The notes under the pieces are model-generated. The model was not told the origin of the DNA and did no database searches. It saw nothing but the letters and a program-made list of their open reading frames with translations. From positions 91,830 to 155,829 of the forward strand of contig CYKH01002252.1 in assembly GCA_001460835.1 (NCBI GenBank): a stretch of 64,000 nucleotides of DNA, read 5' to 3'. Of the stretch, positions 1 to 11,500 are shown in pieces (positions within the stretch are counted from its first letter, which is position 1; each line of letters starts with the position of its first letter). The DNA is from Bodo saltans (lineage: Eukaryota > Euglenozoa > Kinetoplastea > Eubodonida > Bodonidae). The position numbers and the translations under genes were made by a program.

Positions 1-3
1 AGG

Positions 4-42
4 CTTTTGCTTTTTGTGTTTTTCTTTTGCAACTTACACAAG
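4..42 (+). promoter_or_regulatory. Predicted trans-splice acceptor (polypyrimidine tract + AG) for the GRIP gene
   Basis: A pyrimidine-rich run at about 4-29 is followed by the first AG at 41-42, 41 bases before the ATG at 83. This arrangement is what kinetoplastid spliced-leader trans-splicing uses, and it recurs before most genes in the window. That it is used as an acceptor is inferred. Confidence 0.5.
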
Positions 43-82
43 CCATACACTTTATCCCCCATTTTATTTTATTAAATTGACA

Positions 83-1474
83 ATGCCTGTCGATGAAGTC
101 AGCGCGCTAAAGGCTGAGGTTGAGAAATCTCAAGAAAAATTGGCTGAGTGGAAGGCGAAGGCAAAAAAAGGTGTCGATCAGCTTCGAGAGCAACTTTTAG
201 AAGCATCTGATCAGTTATCGCGTGTGAGGAGCGAGAGGGACTCGTTGCGTGCGCAAATTGTGCAGCTTGGGGAGCCGAGCAGTATCGCCACATCGTCCGC
301 CACAATGAGCTCTGCTTCATGTGCTCTATTGGACCAGGCTCATCGTGTTTTCAGTGCATCTGCTGAAACACTTTTTCACGGTGTCAGTCTTCAACAGAAC
401 GCTTTCGTTGATGCCGTTCGTACACTTCGGCAGGAGCAGCAAAACGGAAGTTCGCAACAACAGCAATCACAGCAGGATCTTCAGGCTGCATTCGACAAAT
501 ATCGTCGGAGAGCAGAGCAGTCGATCAAGCTGTCGTCGAAACAGCAGGAGACTCTGGCAGCTGAAAATAAAGACCTGCAGAAAGAGTTAGAGCATGCGCT
601 TCAAGAACTCAACCACCATCATCAGCAGGCCGCTGAAGTCAGAACTTCACTGGAGAAGCAGCTGGATACTGCACTTTACGCAATCGATACCCTTCGATCG
701 GAGCAGGCAGATCGCAATCGTCAGGACCAGCAACGTGTAGCGGACGAGAATGATCGAAAATGGATTTCAGTGGACGAAGCGAAGGCGGAAATTGAACTTG
801 TCCATGGACACTTTGTGGAGCGCGAAGAAGAGCTTCGCCAGCGCCACACCGAGGAGATCCAACGCCTTCATCATGCGCATGAAGAAGCAATCGCAATGCT
901 GGAGGAAGAACTTGCAACTGCTCGAGAAGAGTCACCATTGTTAGCATCGTCGTCAAGGCGCGAAGTTGAGCTAGCTGGAAGCGATGGGCTGTTTGCATCT
1001 GACGAAGCGTACGGATCGCTGCTGCAGGAGCGTGACTTGCTGAAAGCGAAAATCCAAGAGCGGGAGGCCAGAATTCAGCAACTGGAAAAGAATCTAGACA
1101 AGAATACTGCTGCTGCTAATAGCACGACGCAGGATCGGTGCACGACAAGCCTCTCGCCTGCAAGCTCTTCCTTCAGCCCTGCATCGGCGAAGCAACGCAT
1201 CAGCGAACTCGAGCTGCAGGTGTCCACCCTTTCTGAGCAACTTTGGGTTGCCAACAACGTCATCCTCGAGAACAAAGCAAAGCGCAGCACGGACAAGACA
1301 GGAAAGTCGACAGAAGGCCAACAATCATCTTACTTGAAGTCGATCGTTGTGAAACTGCTTTGTGAGAAGTCTGATGCTGTGAGGTCGAACTTGGTACCAG
1401 TCTTGGCCACTCTTCTTGTCTTGGACCCTGAGGACCTGCGGTCGATTTACACCGCAAACCCAGCGTGGCGTTGA
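83..1474 (+). CDS. GRIP-domain golgin (coiled-coil trans-Golgi protein)
   Basis: This 463-residue protein is almost entirely predicted coiled coil, rich in E, Q, K and R heptads, from about residue 5 to 390. It ends in a GRIP-like domain at about residues 415-460. The domain opens with the YLK motif containing the near-invariant tyrosine, followed by hydrophobic helices and an LVPVLATLL-type segment. GRIP domains are known to bind Arl1-GTP on the trans-Golgi membrane, so the likely role is vesicle tethering at the Golgi. I start it at the ATG at 83. The reading frame is open to a non-conserved ATG at 14, but the predicted splice acceptor AG at 41-42 lies between the two. No other domain is recognised. 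The family call rests on the C-terminal 45 residues plus the coiled-coil architecture. Confidence 0.75.
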   Translation: MPVDEVSALKAEVEKSQEKLAEWKAKAKKGVDQLREQLLEASDQLSRVRSERDSLRAQIVQLGEPSSIATSSATMSSASCALLDQAHRVFSASAETLFHGVSLQQNAFVDAVRTLRQEQQNGSSQQQQSQQDLQAAFDKYRRRAEQSIKLSSKQQETLAAENKDLQKELEHALQELNHHHQQAAEVRTSLEKQLDTALYAIDTLRSEQADRNRQDQQRVADENDRKWISVDEAKAEIELVHGHFVEREEELRQRHTEEIQRLHHAHEEAIAMLEEELATAREESPLLASSSRREVELAGSDGLFASDEAYGSLLQERDLLKAKIQEREARIQQLEKNLDKNTAAANSTTQDRCTTSLSPASSSFSPASAKQRISELELQVSTLSEQLWVANNVILENKAKRSTDKTGKSTEGQQSSYLKSIVVKLLCEKSDAVRSNLVPVLATLLVLDPEDLRSIYTANPAWR

Positions 1475-1649
1475 TGAGTGAAGTCGACTTTGTTTTAGTT
1501 TTTCTTGCATGCAAAGCATATGACAGTCAAAACAACTCACTACTCCCCGCGTCAACTCATCGTGTATTTCCTTTCCATTTTCACTCGATTTTTTATCGAA
1601 GAGTAGGAGTCGTCATCCTCTTTTAGACGCCCACCCTCACTGCAGCGCT

Positions 1650-4202
1650 ATGAATGCAGTCGTGTGGAAACTCAACACAGTCTTCCTGGATGGGGAATGT
1701 GAAAAAGAGGGTCGCAACATTGAGGCCAACGTTGAACTCTTGATTGACGCCTTCCAGCACCCTAAAGGGATGTGTGAGGCCGCAAAGCACGATGACGGGT
1801 TCGACGATCACTTCGCATCCATACTTGCCGCAATGCGCCTTCGTCATCGCCATGAAGCCCCGACGACACCAAAGAAAACGCCATCGAAGGGTCGTATCGT
1901 GCGGAAAGAGTTGGCCAGCGATCCCGTCGTCGTGGACCTGAGCAATGGGAATAGCCGTGGTGTACAGAATGTGACAGATCACAGAGCAGCAGTACGCGAT
2001 CTTTTGTATGGCGCCGAGCAACTAGCGCGTATTGTCCCACGTCGAAACCGTGTCGCTGCGCAATCCGCGCCCAGATGCCCCCACTGTAAATTATTTGAGC
2101 ACGATCCTAAGTTCTTTGAAGTTCCTGTCACTGCTGAAGGAAAGTCACTCTACGCGGCGAGTGGTGCTCGCGGCAAAGCAATCACTTACGGCAACCTTCC
2201 ATTAGGAATTGTTTCCAAAGACTTGGTGATGGACCAACTGTGGTTGGCGGTGGCAAAGCTGCAGTTGCCAACATATGCCTCATTGACGCTTGAGCAGCGT
2301 GCTTCATGTTGCCGTGAACATTTCCTGTCTCACATTGGCCTCCCACCTTGGATGGAGCAGTTGATCGAAGACGAGCGCCGTCATCGTCGACACGTCTCGG
2401 CGCTTGAAGCTGATTTGGATATCCTGAAAGAGCGCAACGCAGAAGTTGTCAACGAAATTCGTCGGCAGCAGAAATTTCTTCAATTAGCATCATCCCTTAA
2501 GGACACAATGAATCAAGAGCACGAGCGAACAGCGCTCCTGGGTCAGCTGGCAGTCGCCAAAGCAGAACTAGTGGACAAACGCTGGCAGCTAGAAGAAGCT
2601 GCGCGGAAGAATGCCCGCGACAAAATCCACCACAACGTTGAAACCGGTCTCATTGCACTTCGTACTGAGGAAACTCAGAGGCTTCTCTTGTCCATCTCAA
2701 TGATGTCTGAAGTCCTCAATGAAGCTGAAGCTGCACGTGCAGCCAAGGCTGCGAGCAACAGCAATAGCTATTCGAAATCGATGTCGGTCGCGGACAGTGC
2801 TACCACCAGCGCTCAAAAGGAAGTTCACACCGATATCCGAGAAAAGATCATTGATATTCTTGGCAATTTACCCTCTGCAGAGTTCGGACGCTCATGTCGA
2901 CGATCTGCTGGTGCCAGCAAGCATCCCGCATCACGTTATGTTCAGTGCAAACACTGTTTGCTCCCTCTGTCGTATGCTCCGTACTGTGGTGTCACCGGAA
3001 CGCTGCACCAGGAGCAGCTGGACAACGATGGTACAGCACCGATCGACCTCCGTCCCCTCACATCGGACGAACCCAAGTTGGCCACCCCTCTAGGCTCAGA
3101 CGAATGTACCGAGTCGTCGGATGAAGGCTCCGACGCATCGTCACCAACGCACGCTGCTGCACACGAACTTGCAATGGGTGGCTCAATGGAGGCAAGTCGT
3201 CGCAAGGGCAGCGGAAGTGGTCGTGGAAGTAGTGCGGCCGGCTTTGATGCACGTCGGTCGTTGCGTCGAGCACCGTCAGCAGTGATTGCTCGCTCCATGT
3301 CTAGCGCTCGGCCAGCTGATGCTGCAGCAGCTGTGGACGCTTTAAAACCGAAACGTCGCCGCCGAAAAGGTGGGAAGAAAGATGTAGATTCTCATCTTGG
3401 TAGCCCCGATAGCACCGAGGGGTTTCCTGTTCCCATTTCAAACAGTGCGGTGAAGTCGCTAGGCACCCTCGATTCGACCGATTCCGCCTCCGATATTGCA
3501 GCAGTCAACGAATTGTTCACTCTCTTTGCTAGCCACACTTGTCGTTTTGTGGAAGCAGCGTCTCGGACTGACTTCAATAGTATGAAACTGATTCTTGAAG
3601 AGGTTGACAGTGGCGCGCCGTTAAGCACCGATCAAAGCCTTCCTCAACGGTTTCCTGCAACTTGTGCAGCGTTGCTTGACTTGGAGGAGCGCTTCATGGA
3701 ATGGCTGTATGCTCTGAGTCTTGAGCCACCTCCACCTCAGCATACCCCACCCGGAACATCTCACAACAGCATCGAAACAGATTCTGGGAAGTTAGTTCGC
3801 CTGAAGAAGGACCTTCGAGAGCTTCAGCACTCGTTTGCAAAAAGGCCAAATGCTCGAAGCCAAGGCATCAACCTGGACGAGGAAGCCTTTGAGGCAATCG
3901 CCTTTCGAACAACAGAGCTCGAACGCAGAGTCACTCAGCTAAAAGCAAAGCTGTCGTCCACATCCACTGCAACCGCTGCAACCACATCAGGTGCAACATC
4001 ATCTGCCACTGCCACTGCGCCAACGGAAGAAACGCCACTCACACCAGACGGGAAATCGATTATGATGCTGGCGATGGCCCAAGCACCTCCGAAGACCACC
4101 ATGCCACCCAACATGCCTCCGCAACCGCCTGCCACACATCACAACTTTGCTGCCGCTGGTGGGCGAGCAGTCCGCATGGACTACGGGTCGGCCATGATTT
4201 AG
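1650..4202 (+). CDS. Unrecognised coiled-coil protein with paired CxxC motifs
   Basis: I do not recognise this 850-residue protein. The N-terminal 130 residues look globular. A CPHC motif lies near residue 145 and a CKHC motif followed by a further Cys lies near residue 432. The two could form one split zinc site or two separate partial sites. Between them, at about residues 240-370, is a strongly helical, charged segment with coiled-coil character. The middle (about 470-620) is Ser/Ala/Arg-rich and probably disordered, with a basic KPKRRRRKGGKK-type cluster near residue 570 that could act as a nuclear localisation signal. A shorter helical region follows and the C-terminus is Thr/Ala/Pro-rich. 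It is terminated by TAG. The function is unknown. Confidence 0.8.
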   Translation: MNAVVWKLNTVFLDGECEKEGRNIEANVELLIDAFQHPKGMCEAAKHDDGFDDHFASILAAMRLRHRHEAPTTPKKTPSKGRIVRKELASDPVVVDLSNGNSRGVQNVTDHRAAVRDLLYGAEQLARIVPRRNRVAAQSAPRCPHCKLFEHDPKFFEVPVTAEGKSLYAASGARGKAITYGNLPLGIVSKDLVMDQLWLAVAKLQLPTYASLTLEQRASCCREHFLSHIGLPPWMEQLIEDERRHRRHVSALEADLDILKERNAEVVNEIRRQQKFLQLASSLKDTMNQEHERTALLGQLAVAKAELVDKRWQLEEAARKNARDKIHHNVETGLIALRTEETQRLLLSISMMSEVLNEAEAARAAKAASNSNSYSKSMSVADSATTSAQKEVHTDIREKIIDILGNLPSAEFGRSCRRSAGASKHPASRYVQCKHCLLPLSYAPYCGVTGTLHQEQLDNDGTAPIDLRPLTSDEPKLATPLGSDECTESSDEGSDASSPTHAAAHELAMGGSMEASRRKGSGSGRGSSAAGFDARRSLRRAPSAVIARSMSSARPADAAAAVDALKPKRRRRKGGKKDVDSHLGSPDSTEGFPVPISNSAVKSLGTLDSTDSASDIAAVNELFTLFASHTCRFVEAASRTDFNSMKLILEEVDSGAPLSTDQSLPQRFPATCAALLDLEERFMEWLYALSLEPPPPQHTPPGTSHNSIETDSGKLVRLKKDLRELQHSFAKRPNARSQGINLDEEAFEAIAFRTTELERRVTQLKAKLSSTSTATAATTSGATSSATATAPTEETPLTPDGKSIMMLAMAQAPPKTTMPPNMPPQPPATHHNFAAAGGRAVRMDYGSAMI

Positions 4203-4343
4203 TGTGTACACAACCTGCAACGAATACGATAGACTCTCCTTTTTTATGATTATTGTTGTTCCGTTGCTGCAGATATTATTTTTTTTTTTCTCCCTCCATT
4301 TCACTTCAAACAAAGATAGATTTCGAGTTTTACTTAGCAATTT

Positions 4344-5339
4344 ATGGAGGGAGCGCAAACCTTTCTTGCAGATTTCTGGAAGTGTGTGCAGTACCACAGC
4401 AGCATGTGGAGCAACCGTGTCGTTCATGAAGTGACACACTTCAACGACGTTGAGGAATACGTGGCATCCGAATTGGCAGAAAATCAATTGCTACGCGAGA
4501 GAATTGCAGAAGCGCGTGCACTGGAAGGACAACGGCGCGCAGCACGCAAACTTCAAATTGACGATGAGAAGCGTCAAACGGCAGAGCTCAGGAAAGGATT
4601 TGCACTTCAAGCGAAGCCTTTGCTGGAGAGGTACGACTCCATCAGCTTGGCCAAACATTATTTTAGCGAAACCCTTAACCTTGTCGCTCAGCAGGAGTAT
4701 GGTATCACGAATCTGCAAGAAAGGGAAACAAGCAACTACGGCTACCAAAGCAAGAAGTTGATCTCCGTAGGACTCTCACTTGAAACTCTCCGTCGCCGCT
4801 TGACGGAAGGAAAGCCATTTGCTCAAGAGCTTAAGGCACTTGTTGACGACGCCGATAGCGCTGATGTAGCAATCATCTCGGCGCCTCTGCAAAGTGTCGC
4901 CTCTGTTGGTCTTCCTAAGTTATCCGAGCTTAGGTCTACCGCGTTGTCCGTCGCCACAGCGATGGAGGAGTCTGCTCGATTCCGCCCGAGCAGTGTTGGT
5001 GCTGGGTGGTTCGATATGCTGAAGTTCCGTTCGGTGGTGCAACCAGGGACCTCACAAACACATCAAATGCAGTTAGCCATGGCACGTGATGCTGCTCAAC
5101 TGTTCCTAGCGAAGGTTGACAAGGAAGACTGGAGCGGCGCGTTAAAACTTGCAGAAAAAGATTTCTCTCAGAGCACAACAGCAGCAAGCGTGCGCGATGC
5201 CGCCTATCAATCCGCGCTGGACAATTTCAAGCGCGTCGCATTGCCACAAACCGCAGCTACGCAATTTTTGGATTACGCCACAGCGAGTTTGACGTGTACT
5301 CGAATGGCGTACGTGGAGCAGATGTTGAAGCTGGAGTGA
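4344..5339 (+). CDS. Mic60/mitofilin-like protein (putative MICOS subunit)
   Basis: This protein has 331 residues. Residues about 40-140 are helical and charged (coiled coil). Residues about 145-310 follow the order seen in the mitofilin/Mic60 C-terminal domain: a helix with L..LRR.L..G.PF..EL..L, an A..IISAPL-type helix, a GLP(K/T)LSELR motif, then a W(F)..LK(F)RSVV(Q/T) amphipathic segment, and a final ..A..FL.KVD..DWSGAL..A helix. Known Mic60 proteins shape mitochondrial crista junctions and are anchored by an N-terminal membrane segment. No such segment or clear targeting peptide is visible here. Kinetoplastid MICOS is known to be divergent, so this may be a membrane-less Mic60 relative. 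The assignment is from motif order only; a profile search would settle it. Confidence 0.5.
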   Translation: MEGAQTFLADFWKCVQYHSSMWSNRVVHEVTHFNDVEEYVASELAENQLLRERIAEARALEGQRRAARKLQIDDEKRQTAELRKGFALQAKPLLERYDSISLAKHYFSETLNLVAQQEYGITNLQERETSNYGYQSKKLISVGLSLETLRRRLTEGKPFAQELKALVDDADSADVAIISAPLQSVASVGLPKLSELRSTALSVATAMEESARFRPSSVGAGWFDMLKFRSVVQPGTSQTHQMQLAMARDAAQLFLAKVDKEDWSGALKLAEKDFSQSTTAASVRDAAYQSALDNFKRVALPQTAATQFLDYATASLTCTRMAYVEQMLKLE

Positions 5340-5577
5340 TGAGGCGTGCATGGCTGCCGCACTCACCACATTGGCGTCATTTTCACAAAAAAGAAAAAGG
5401 CCCATCGCTTTTGTTTCCACTCAACCCGTTTATCATTCTTTCTTATTCGTCTTCTTGCAACACTCAAGAGAAAGAGGGAGTAGAGAAGTGTCTTAACACT
5501 ATTATTAGAGGTAGAAAGGATCATTTCAAAAAAACTCTCCATAGGGCCGCAACTATTTCATACTTTTCTGCTGAACA

Positions 5578-8500
5578 ATGGCTGTAGTGACAAAAGAGAT
5601 CACGCGCCTACTGACTGAAGCGTCGGAAAAGCGCAGCCTGCCCGCCCTCAACGAGGCTTTTCACTCACTCACGCAACTCGCCGAGGAAAAAGTGATTATG
5701 GACCGAGGCAAGGTGATGCAAGTATCAACTGACCTGTACTTGTTTTGCTGCGAAGCCGCTATTTCGTTGGAACAATGGCCAGTAGCTCAGCATTGTGCGG
5801 ATCGTCTCGTCGAAGGCACCACAACCTCCAAGGCATACCAAATCCGCACACTGTACTGCAGAGCTGCCATTGATGTAGAATCCACTCGAACCCTTCGAGG
5901 GAAAGAGCTTGTGGTACGCATCCACGCGTGCCTTGCTAAGATCGTCAGCGGTATGAAGACTGCTCTCCAAGACGCGGTGCAGTTGTCTCACTTAGTGCAT
6001 CTTGGCGCGCAGCACGTGTGGAACGTTGGTCGGTCGCTCTTTAAAGAGGGCTCGTACCATGAAATTGTGGGAACCTTCGTGTTTACTGTTGCCGCTTTGG
6101 AGAAGATTGACGTGCAGGACTGGCAACTCCGCATTTTGTGGATCCTACGGCTCTCCACAGCGCAAGCTGGTGCCTCCAAAAACAGCGAGGCGAACGCCAC
6201 ACTTCAGAAAGCAGCAGATCTCACTTCCAAGTACCTGCCAAACATGAAGCTGTCCGTGTTCCGGATGCAGGTTGCGATGAGCAAGGTGTTTGCAAACCCG
6301 AAAGTGAAGCAAGATGCTGCACGCGGGATTCTTCGAGCAATCTACGCGTCGAATGCAGTTTTTTGTGGACTCCTCGAGGGGATGGCTGCGGAAGCTGAAC
6401 TTGCAGGAGCGTACGTGGACTTGGTCCCTGATGCCGCTCCAACGTCACCAACGGTCGACAACAGCGGTAAAGCAAAAGCATCCGCTCCTCCACCAAAGAA
6501 GGACGCCGACAAGGGAGGAGCTGCGATCGTCTCAGCTGAGGACGCCGCTCTGCGCGAAGAAGTGTTGGCAGAGCTTGGCCTTGCTCTGGCACTCGCCGGA
6601 GACGTGGAGCGAGCGTCTGACTGTGCCAAGGCTGCCATTCAATCTCGAAGCCTGAAGTCTCGAGTGTATGGTGAGTACACAGCCTCCCTCGTCAAGGCCA
6701 TACGTTGCGGTGGCATGGCTGTGCAACAAGAAGGCAACGCCAATAATTTGACCAGTGCCATGATTGCTGACCTTTCTGCTGCAATCCGCGATGTAGACCG
6801 CACGATTGAATCTGCACAGCGAGTCAGCGATTCCTCTGATCGCAATCACCTTGTTCAGTACGGTTGCGTGCTTGTCTGGAACATGTCGCTGCCGTTGCTA
6901 CAATCCTCCACGAAAGGGCAGATCGCTCGTTGCTTGCAAAATGCTGCAAAACACTTGGACGACATTCAAAGCAACATGCTGACACTCCGGGCATTGCTGC
7001 TGTACGAAGCTGCGTTGACTGATGTGGAATCTGACTTCCTGAACAAAGCTACGATCAAAGTGGATAAAGCGCTTGGAACAGATTACCATGCCGACCCTGA
7101 AGATCAGAAAGTCTACAGCTTGCTCAAGCCGCTCGACCGGTTCTTGGTGTGGTTGAAACGGAAGCTGGATGTCCGCAGCAATTTGTACGGCAAACCTGAC
7201 AACGCTGAAGATGAAGCGCTCATTATTATCGAGCAGGCACAAGGTGCGCCCCTTGGAAATCGTCTGTCGATGCTCACAAGAGTCATTGGCATCTTACAAA
7301 ACTCTGAGCCTGCCGCTGACTATTACGTGGATGCCAGCATCCCCAAAGTAGAGGACACTGTCAACAAGAAAGACCCAAAGAAAGGTGGTGGTGGTGGTGC
7401 TGCCAAAAAAGGAGGCAAAGGAGCAGATGATGCCGACGATGGAGCAGCTATGAAGTACGACCCAGTCGTGGAGGGTTGCCGGAATCACCTGCGTGTTCGC
7501 AGCTCCCTGTGGCACATGCTTCTCACAAGCGCGTGGGCAGAGCGCTCGCCGATGATGATTTCAATCGTCAAACAAGCAGTCGCTGCCTTAACATCGCGCG
7601 CATGGGTTCGCAAAGGCGATCGCGATATGAAACAAATGCAAGCTGACGCTTACTTTACACTTGCTGACGCTATTTCTGTCGAGCTTGCTCAACAAGAGCT
7701 GTTCGTCGCGCAGCGTCTCTTCTTCGCCGCCGACGACGCCTCTGATGACGACGATGATGAGGAAAAGAACGAAGAGAGCGCCGACACAGCCGGTAAGGGC
7801 GGAAAGAGTGCTGCCAATGGTGCGAATGCAAAGAAGTCAGGCAAGCGCCCACCAGGGAGCTTACCCGTGTTCGTAGGCGACGAGATCGTTCTCGCAAAGC
7901 GTATCGACGAGCTGACCCAAGTTGTCAACACCGCAGAGGGTGTCGTCATTCATAGCCTCGTGGAAAGTGCCAAGATCGGAGCAGAGTTGGTCCAGCTCGG
8001 ATACGAGGACCACTGGATCTCCGCCAATGCCGCCTCTATCTTGTGGAACTTGCACGCTCGTGCATTCCGCGAATCGCGCGACTTTCTCGCTCCGTTGAGT
8101 GGGTTTGAGCAGATCTATCAAACCTTGCTCACTATCCAACTGGATCCTAAGAAAGAAACAGAACTGATCCGGGACACGGCGCTATCGTATGTCACTGGGC
8201 TCGTCCAAAGCTACGTCAAAGATAAGCTTGCCGCGGATCCCGCGAACGCAAAGTTATCGTCGACTGCGCTCGGTGTGCAAGCCGCGAAGGTGGACATTGC
8301 GACGTTCAAGGTGGAGGCAGGCAATGCCAAACTTGTGAAGGCGTGGGAAGTGTGTGACAAAATGATCAGCATGCTACCTACTCCTCTCGACGCAAAGAGC
8401 TTTTTGTTCTTCAGCGCCTCCATCCAACGCCTTCTTGGTAAGCCCATGGAGCAACGCGCCCATCCTCAGCAGCGACTTTTCTCCATCATTGAGCAGCTCA

Positions 8501-11500
8501 AGCAACCCGCTGCAAACCCCGAAGAGAAACGCACATTGCTGAACAACACCGGTATGGACTTGCTGCAACAAGACGCAAACATTGAACTCTGCGCGAGGTT
8601 GGCAGGAGCATCCCTTGCCATGGCGGGCAACGATCGTGTGACGGTTCGTATCGCAGCTATCGGTCAACAACTGTATCAAGAGGGGCGGCTGGGATGGCGT
8701 CAAAACGATATGAGTGCCACAACGAATACCACCGGCAAAGATGCCAAAGGCAAGGCCGCTGCATCACCGAAGCCCACCAACAACGACACTCCCACAACAC
8801 CTGCTGCCGGAGGGGATTCACCGTCCCCACCACCAACACCAGAGAACTGGCACTGGCTTGCACTGCTGCTGCAGTACCAGGGTATCGCGTTGTCTCGATT
8901 GGTGAATCCCGTGTTACAGGAAAAACCTGTTCAGTGGGACATTCGTCAGCGTGCGCTTGTGTCACTGACCAACAGCGCCATGGCTGCCGTACAAGGGCTG
9001 CCGGAGTACCGCAGTGAGTCGATCCGAAAAGTTCTGCAACTCTACCGCGCGAATTGTCAAGAATTTGTCGGGGACTCCCTCGCTCGCAGCTACCTTCTTA
9101 CAAGTTTGAGGCAATTGTTAAGCGAAAAGATTCTGCGCCATGCTACACTGACCACCGTTGCATCGTCTCCCACTGTTGCAGCTGACGTCGATGTCGTCCA
9201 GGAGCTCGCCGTGATTCTGCTGCTGTGCCTCCGCGATGCCGAGGAAGACGAAGAAGGCCTGCAGACGCTAAAGCTCATGATGAAGTTCCTTCCCGCATCG
9301 CATCACCGCCCCTTCTGGGGCTTCGACATTCAATTTCGCTGCGCTGCTGGCCTACCCACCAGTCAAACATTGCTGCGGGTGAAGGAGTACGCTCCTGAAA
9401 TTCAAGCTCAGGTGTGGATTGTGTTTGCCAAGTACGCCAAAACGATAGAAGATCAGCGCTTCGCGATGCAAAGTGCAGTTGACGTGCTCGCTGAGAAGCC
9501 GGTGGAGCAAGCAGCTCACATGCTCCTCTTTGCCCAGTGGATTCTTCAGACGAACTATCCCGTCACAATCGATGTTCTTGTCGACCTCATTATGTCTGCT
9601 GTGGATCTCGTCGGTCAATCCGTCGACACCGAGGCAGACGAGGAAATGTATGCCTCAGATATGGCGTCAAGTGCAGGAGGAACGGTGAAAGGGCTCTCCC
9701 GTCATGGCAGTTTGTCAGGAGCACGCAGTATGGCCGCCACAAAGACAATGGGAACCCGCTCCGTTGCCGCTTCAGTGCACGGAGGCGCGACGACCCGAGG
9801 TGGCAAGCGCGTGGAGAAGAAACCAACCCTACGTGCGTTGAAGGTGGCACTTGAGGCATACTACATTCTGGCGCGAATCAGTGGTCATGGGCCCGTTGCA
9901 GATTCGTCGATTGCCGGCGTCAGTTTTGGCAGCAACATGGTGAATGCCCGCAGTGCGTTAGCGATGGTCGTTCACTACGTCATGCGCATCTTAAGTGTTA
10001 CCATTGGCGTCACAAACGCTTACAACCACCGCAAACGTGCCAAGTTTGTGAAGGCACAACGGATTGCTGCCGCCAACGGCACTGCACCACCTGCCGATTC
10101 AGACCCCAACTCTGTCCCCAAGGACTTCGACATTCCATCCTCTGTACACGGTTGGGCCGGCTTTTTGATGAGTCAAGATGTCATTCAAACTCTCAAAGAA
10201 ATGAAGAATCCCAGTGCTGTCGGTCCGCACTCCATCGGAAACGTCTACACGTTTATTTCGGTTCTGCAAGACGTTGTCGCGATGTTAACACGCGAAGGCA
10301 TGGAGCTTCAAGCGCACCCCGTCCTGCAGCTGATGCTGATGTCGATCGAAGTGTGCATGCCTGCTGGTCAACCAATGGCCAAATCAGCCAAAGATGTGGT
10401 TCAGGCACAGATGTTCTTAACAGCGTGTGGTGGCGTGGGTTCACTAGCCGTCGTACACCGAATCACTGACCCATACCTGCCACAAAATGACATCTTAGCC
10501 CTTCGAGAGGATGCTCGCATCGTCACCGAGCGTGCACGCCATGTTGGCGATGATGCGGTGTCACAGGAAGGAGCCTCTGCACAGCCCACTGTGAAGGTCG
10601 TGGAGACGAACATCTCAACGACCTTGCACAAGTACTGGGGAGCGTTAGCTCGATCCATGTTGCTTGAGGGTCGAGTGGTGGCAGCCGCAACACTCTCAAA
10701 TGAAGCACTATTCCACGCAGAAGCGCACCGTGATCGCAGCGGCCAAGCCTTGTGCAAGTGGACATTAGCTCAAGTCACCTTCCTAGAGGGTCAGCTCGAC
10801 GCCGCACTGGATCAAGTCCGAGCAGTACAATCCACATACATCAATGATATGTGTGCCCATATGTACATCGAGTTGAAGCTGTTCGAATTGGAAATCCTCA
10901 TTGCGTTGGGCAAGATTGAAGAATCGTTTGTGACTGCCAAGGCAACGAAAGCTCTCCTTGAGCAACAAATCTCGCAAAGCGAAGGGTTAGCCAAGGACAT
11001 CGCGTCACGTGTTGTGCCTGAGCTGCTCACACTGTTCCTCATGCGGTTCTCCGCAATGGTGATCAAGAAACTCCAACTCCCGTCTATTGTTAACTCGGCG
11101 AACCCATCACTTGCATTGTACAGAGGAGAGCTCGCCGATCTCATTCGAGCCTCCATTGAGTATGCCAAAGACGATGTGTCGATGCAATCGCAATATTACA
11201 TTTTCCAAGTGGAGCTCAGCAAACTTGAGGCGGACATGTTCCCTGTTGACCCCTCACGCAGACTTCTGTCCAAGAAGAAACGCCTGTGTAACGAAGCTCG
11301 TTGGCTTGCGCAAGCCATCTCGGCCGCCAAAGAGCAGCTCACGTACGGGATCGAGACAGAAAGTCAGACAATTGCCTTGCTACCATCGCCCGTATCCAGC
11401 GCGAGTCAGATGCTGTGTGCTCTCGGACAGAACATCTTGGAACGCGTGGAGCTCAATCAAAAGCTGCTGAAAGTATTTCGAGGCTCCGATTACACCACTC

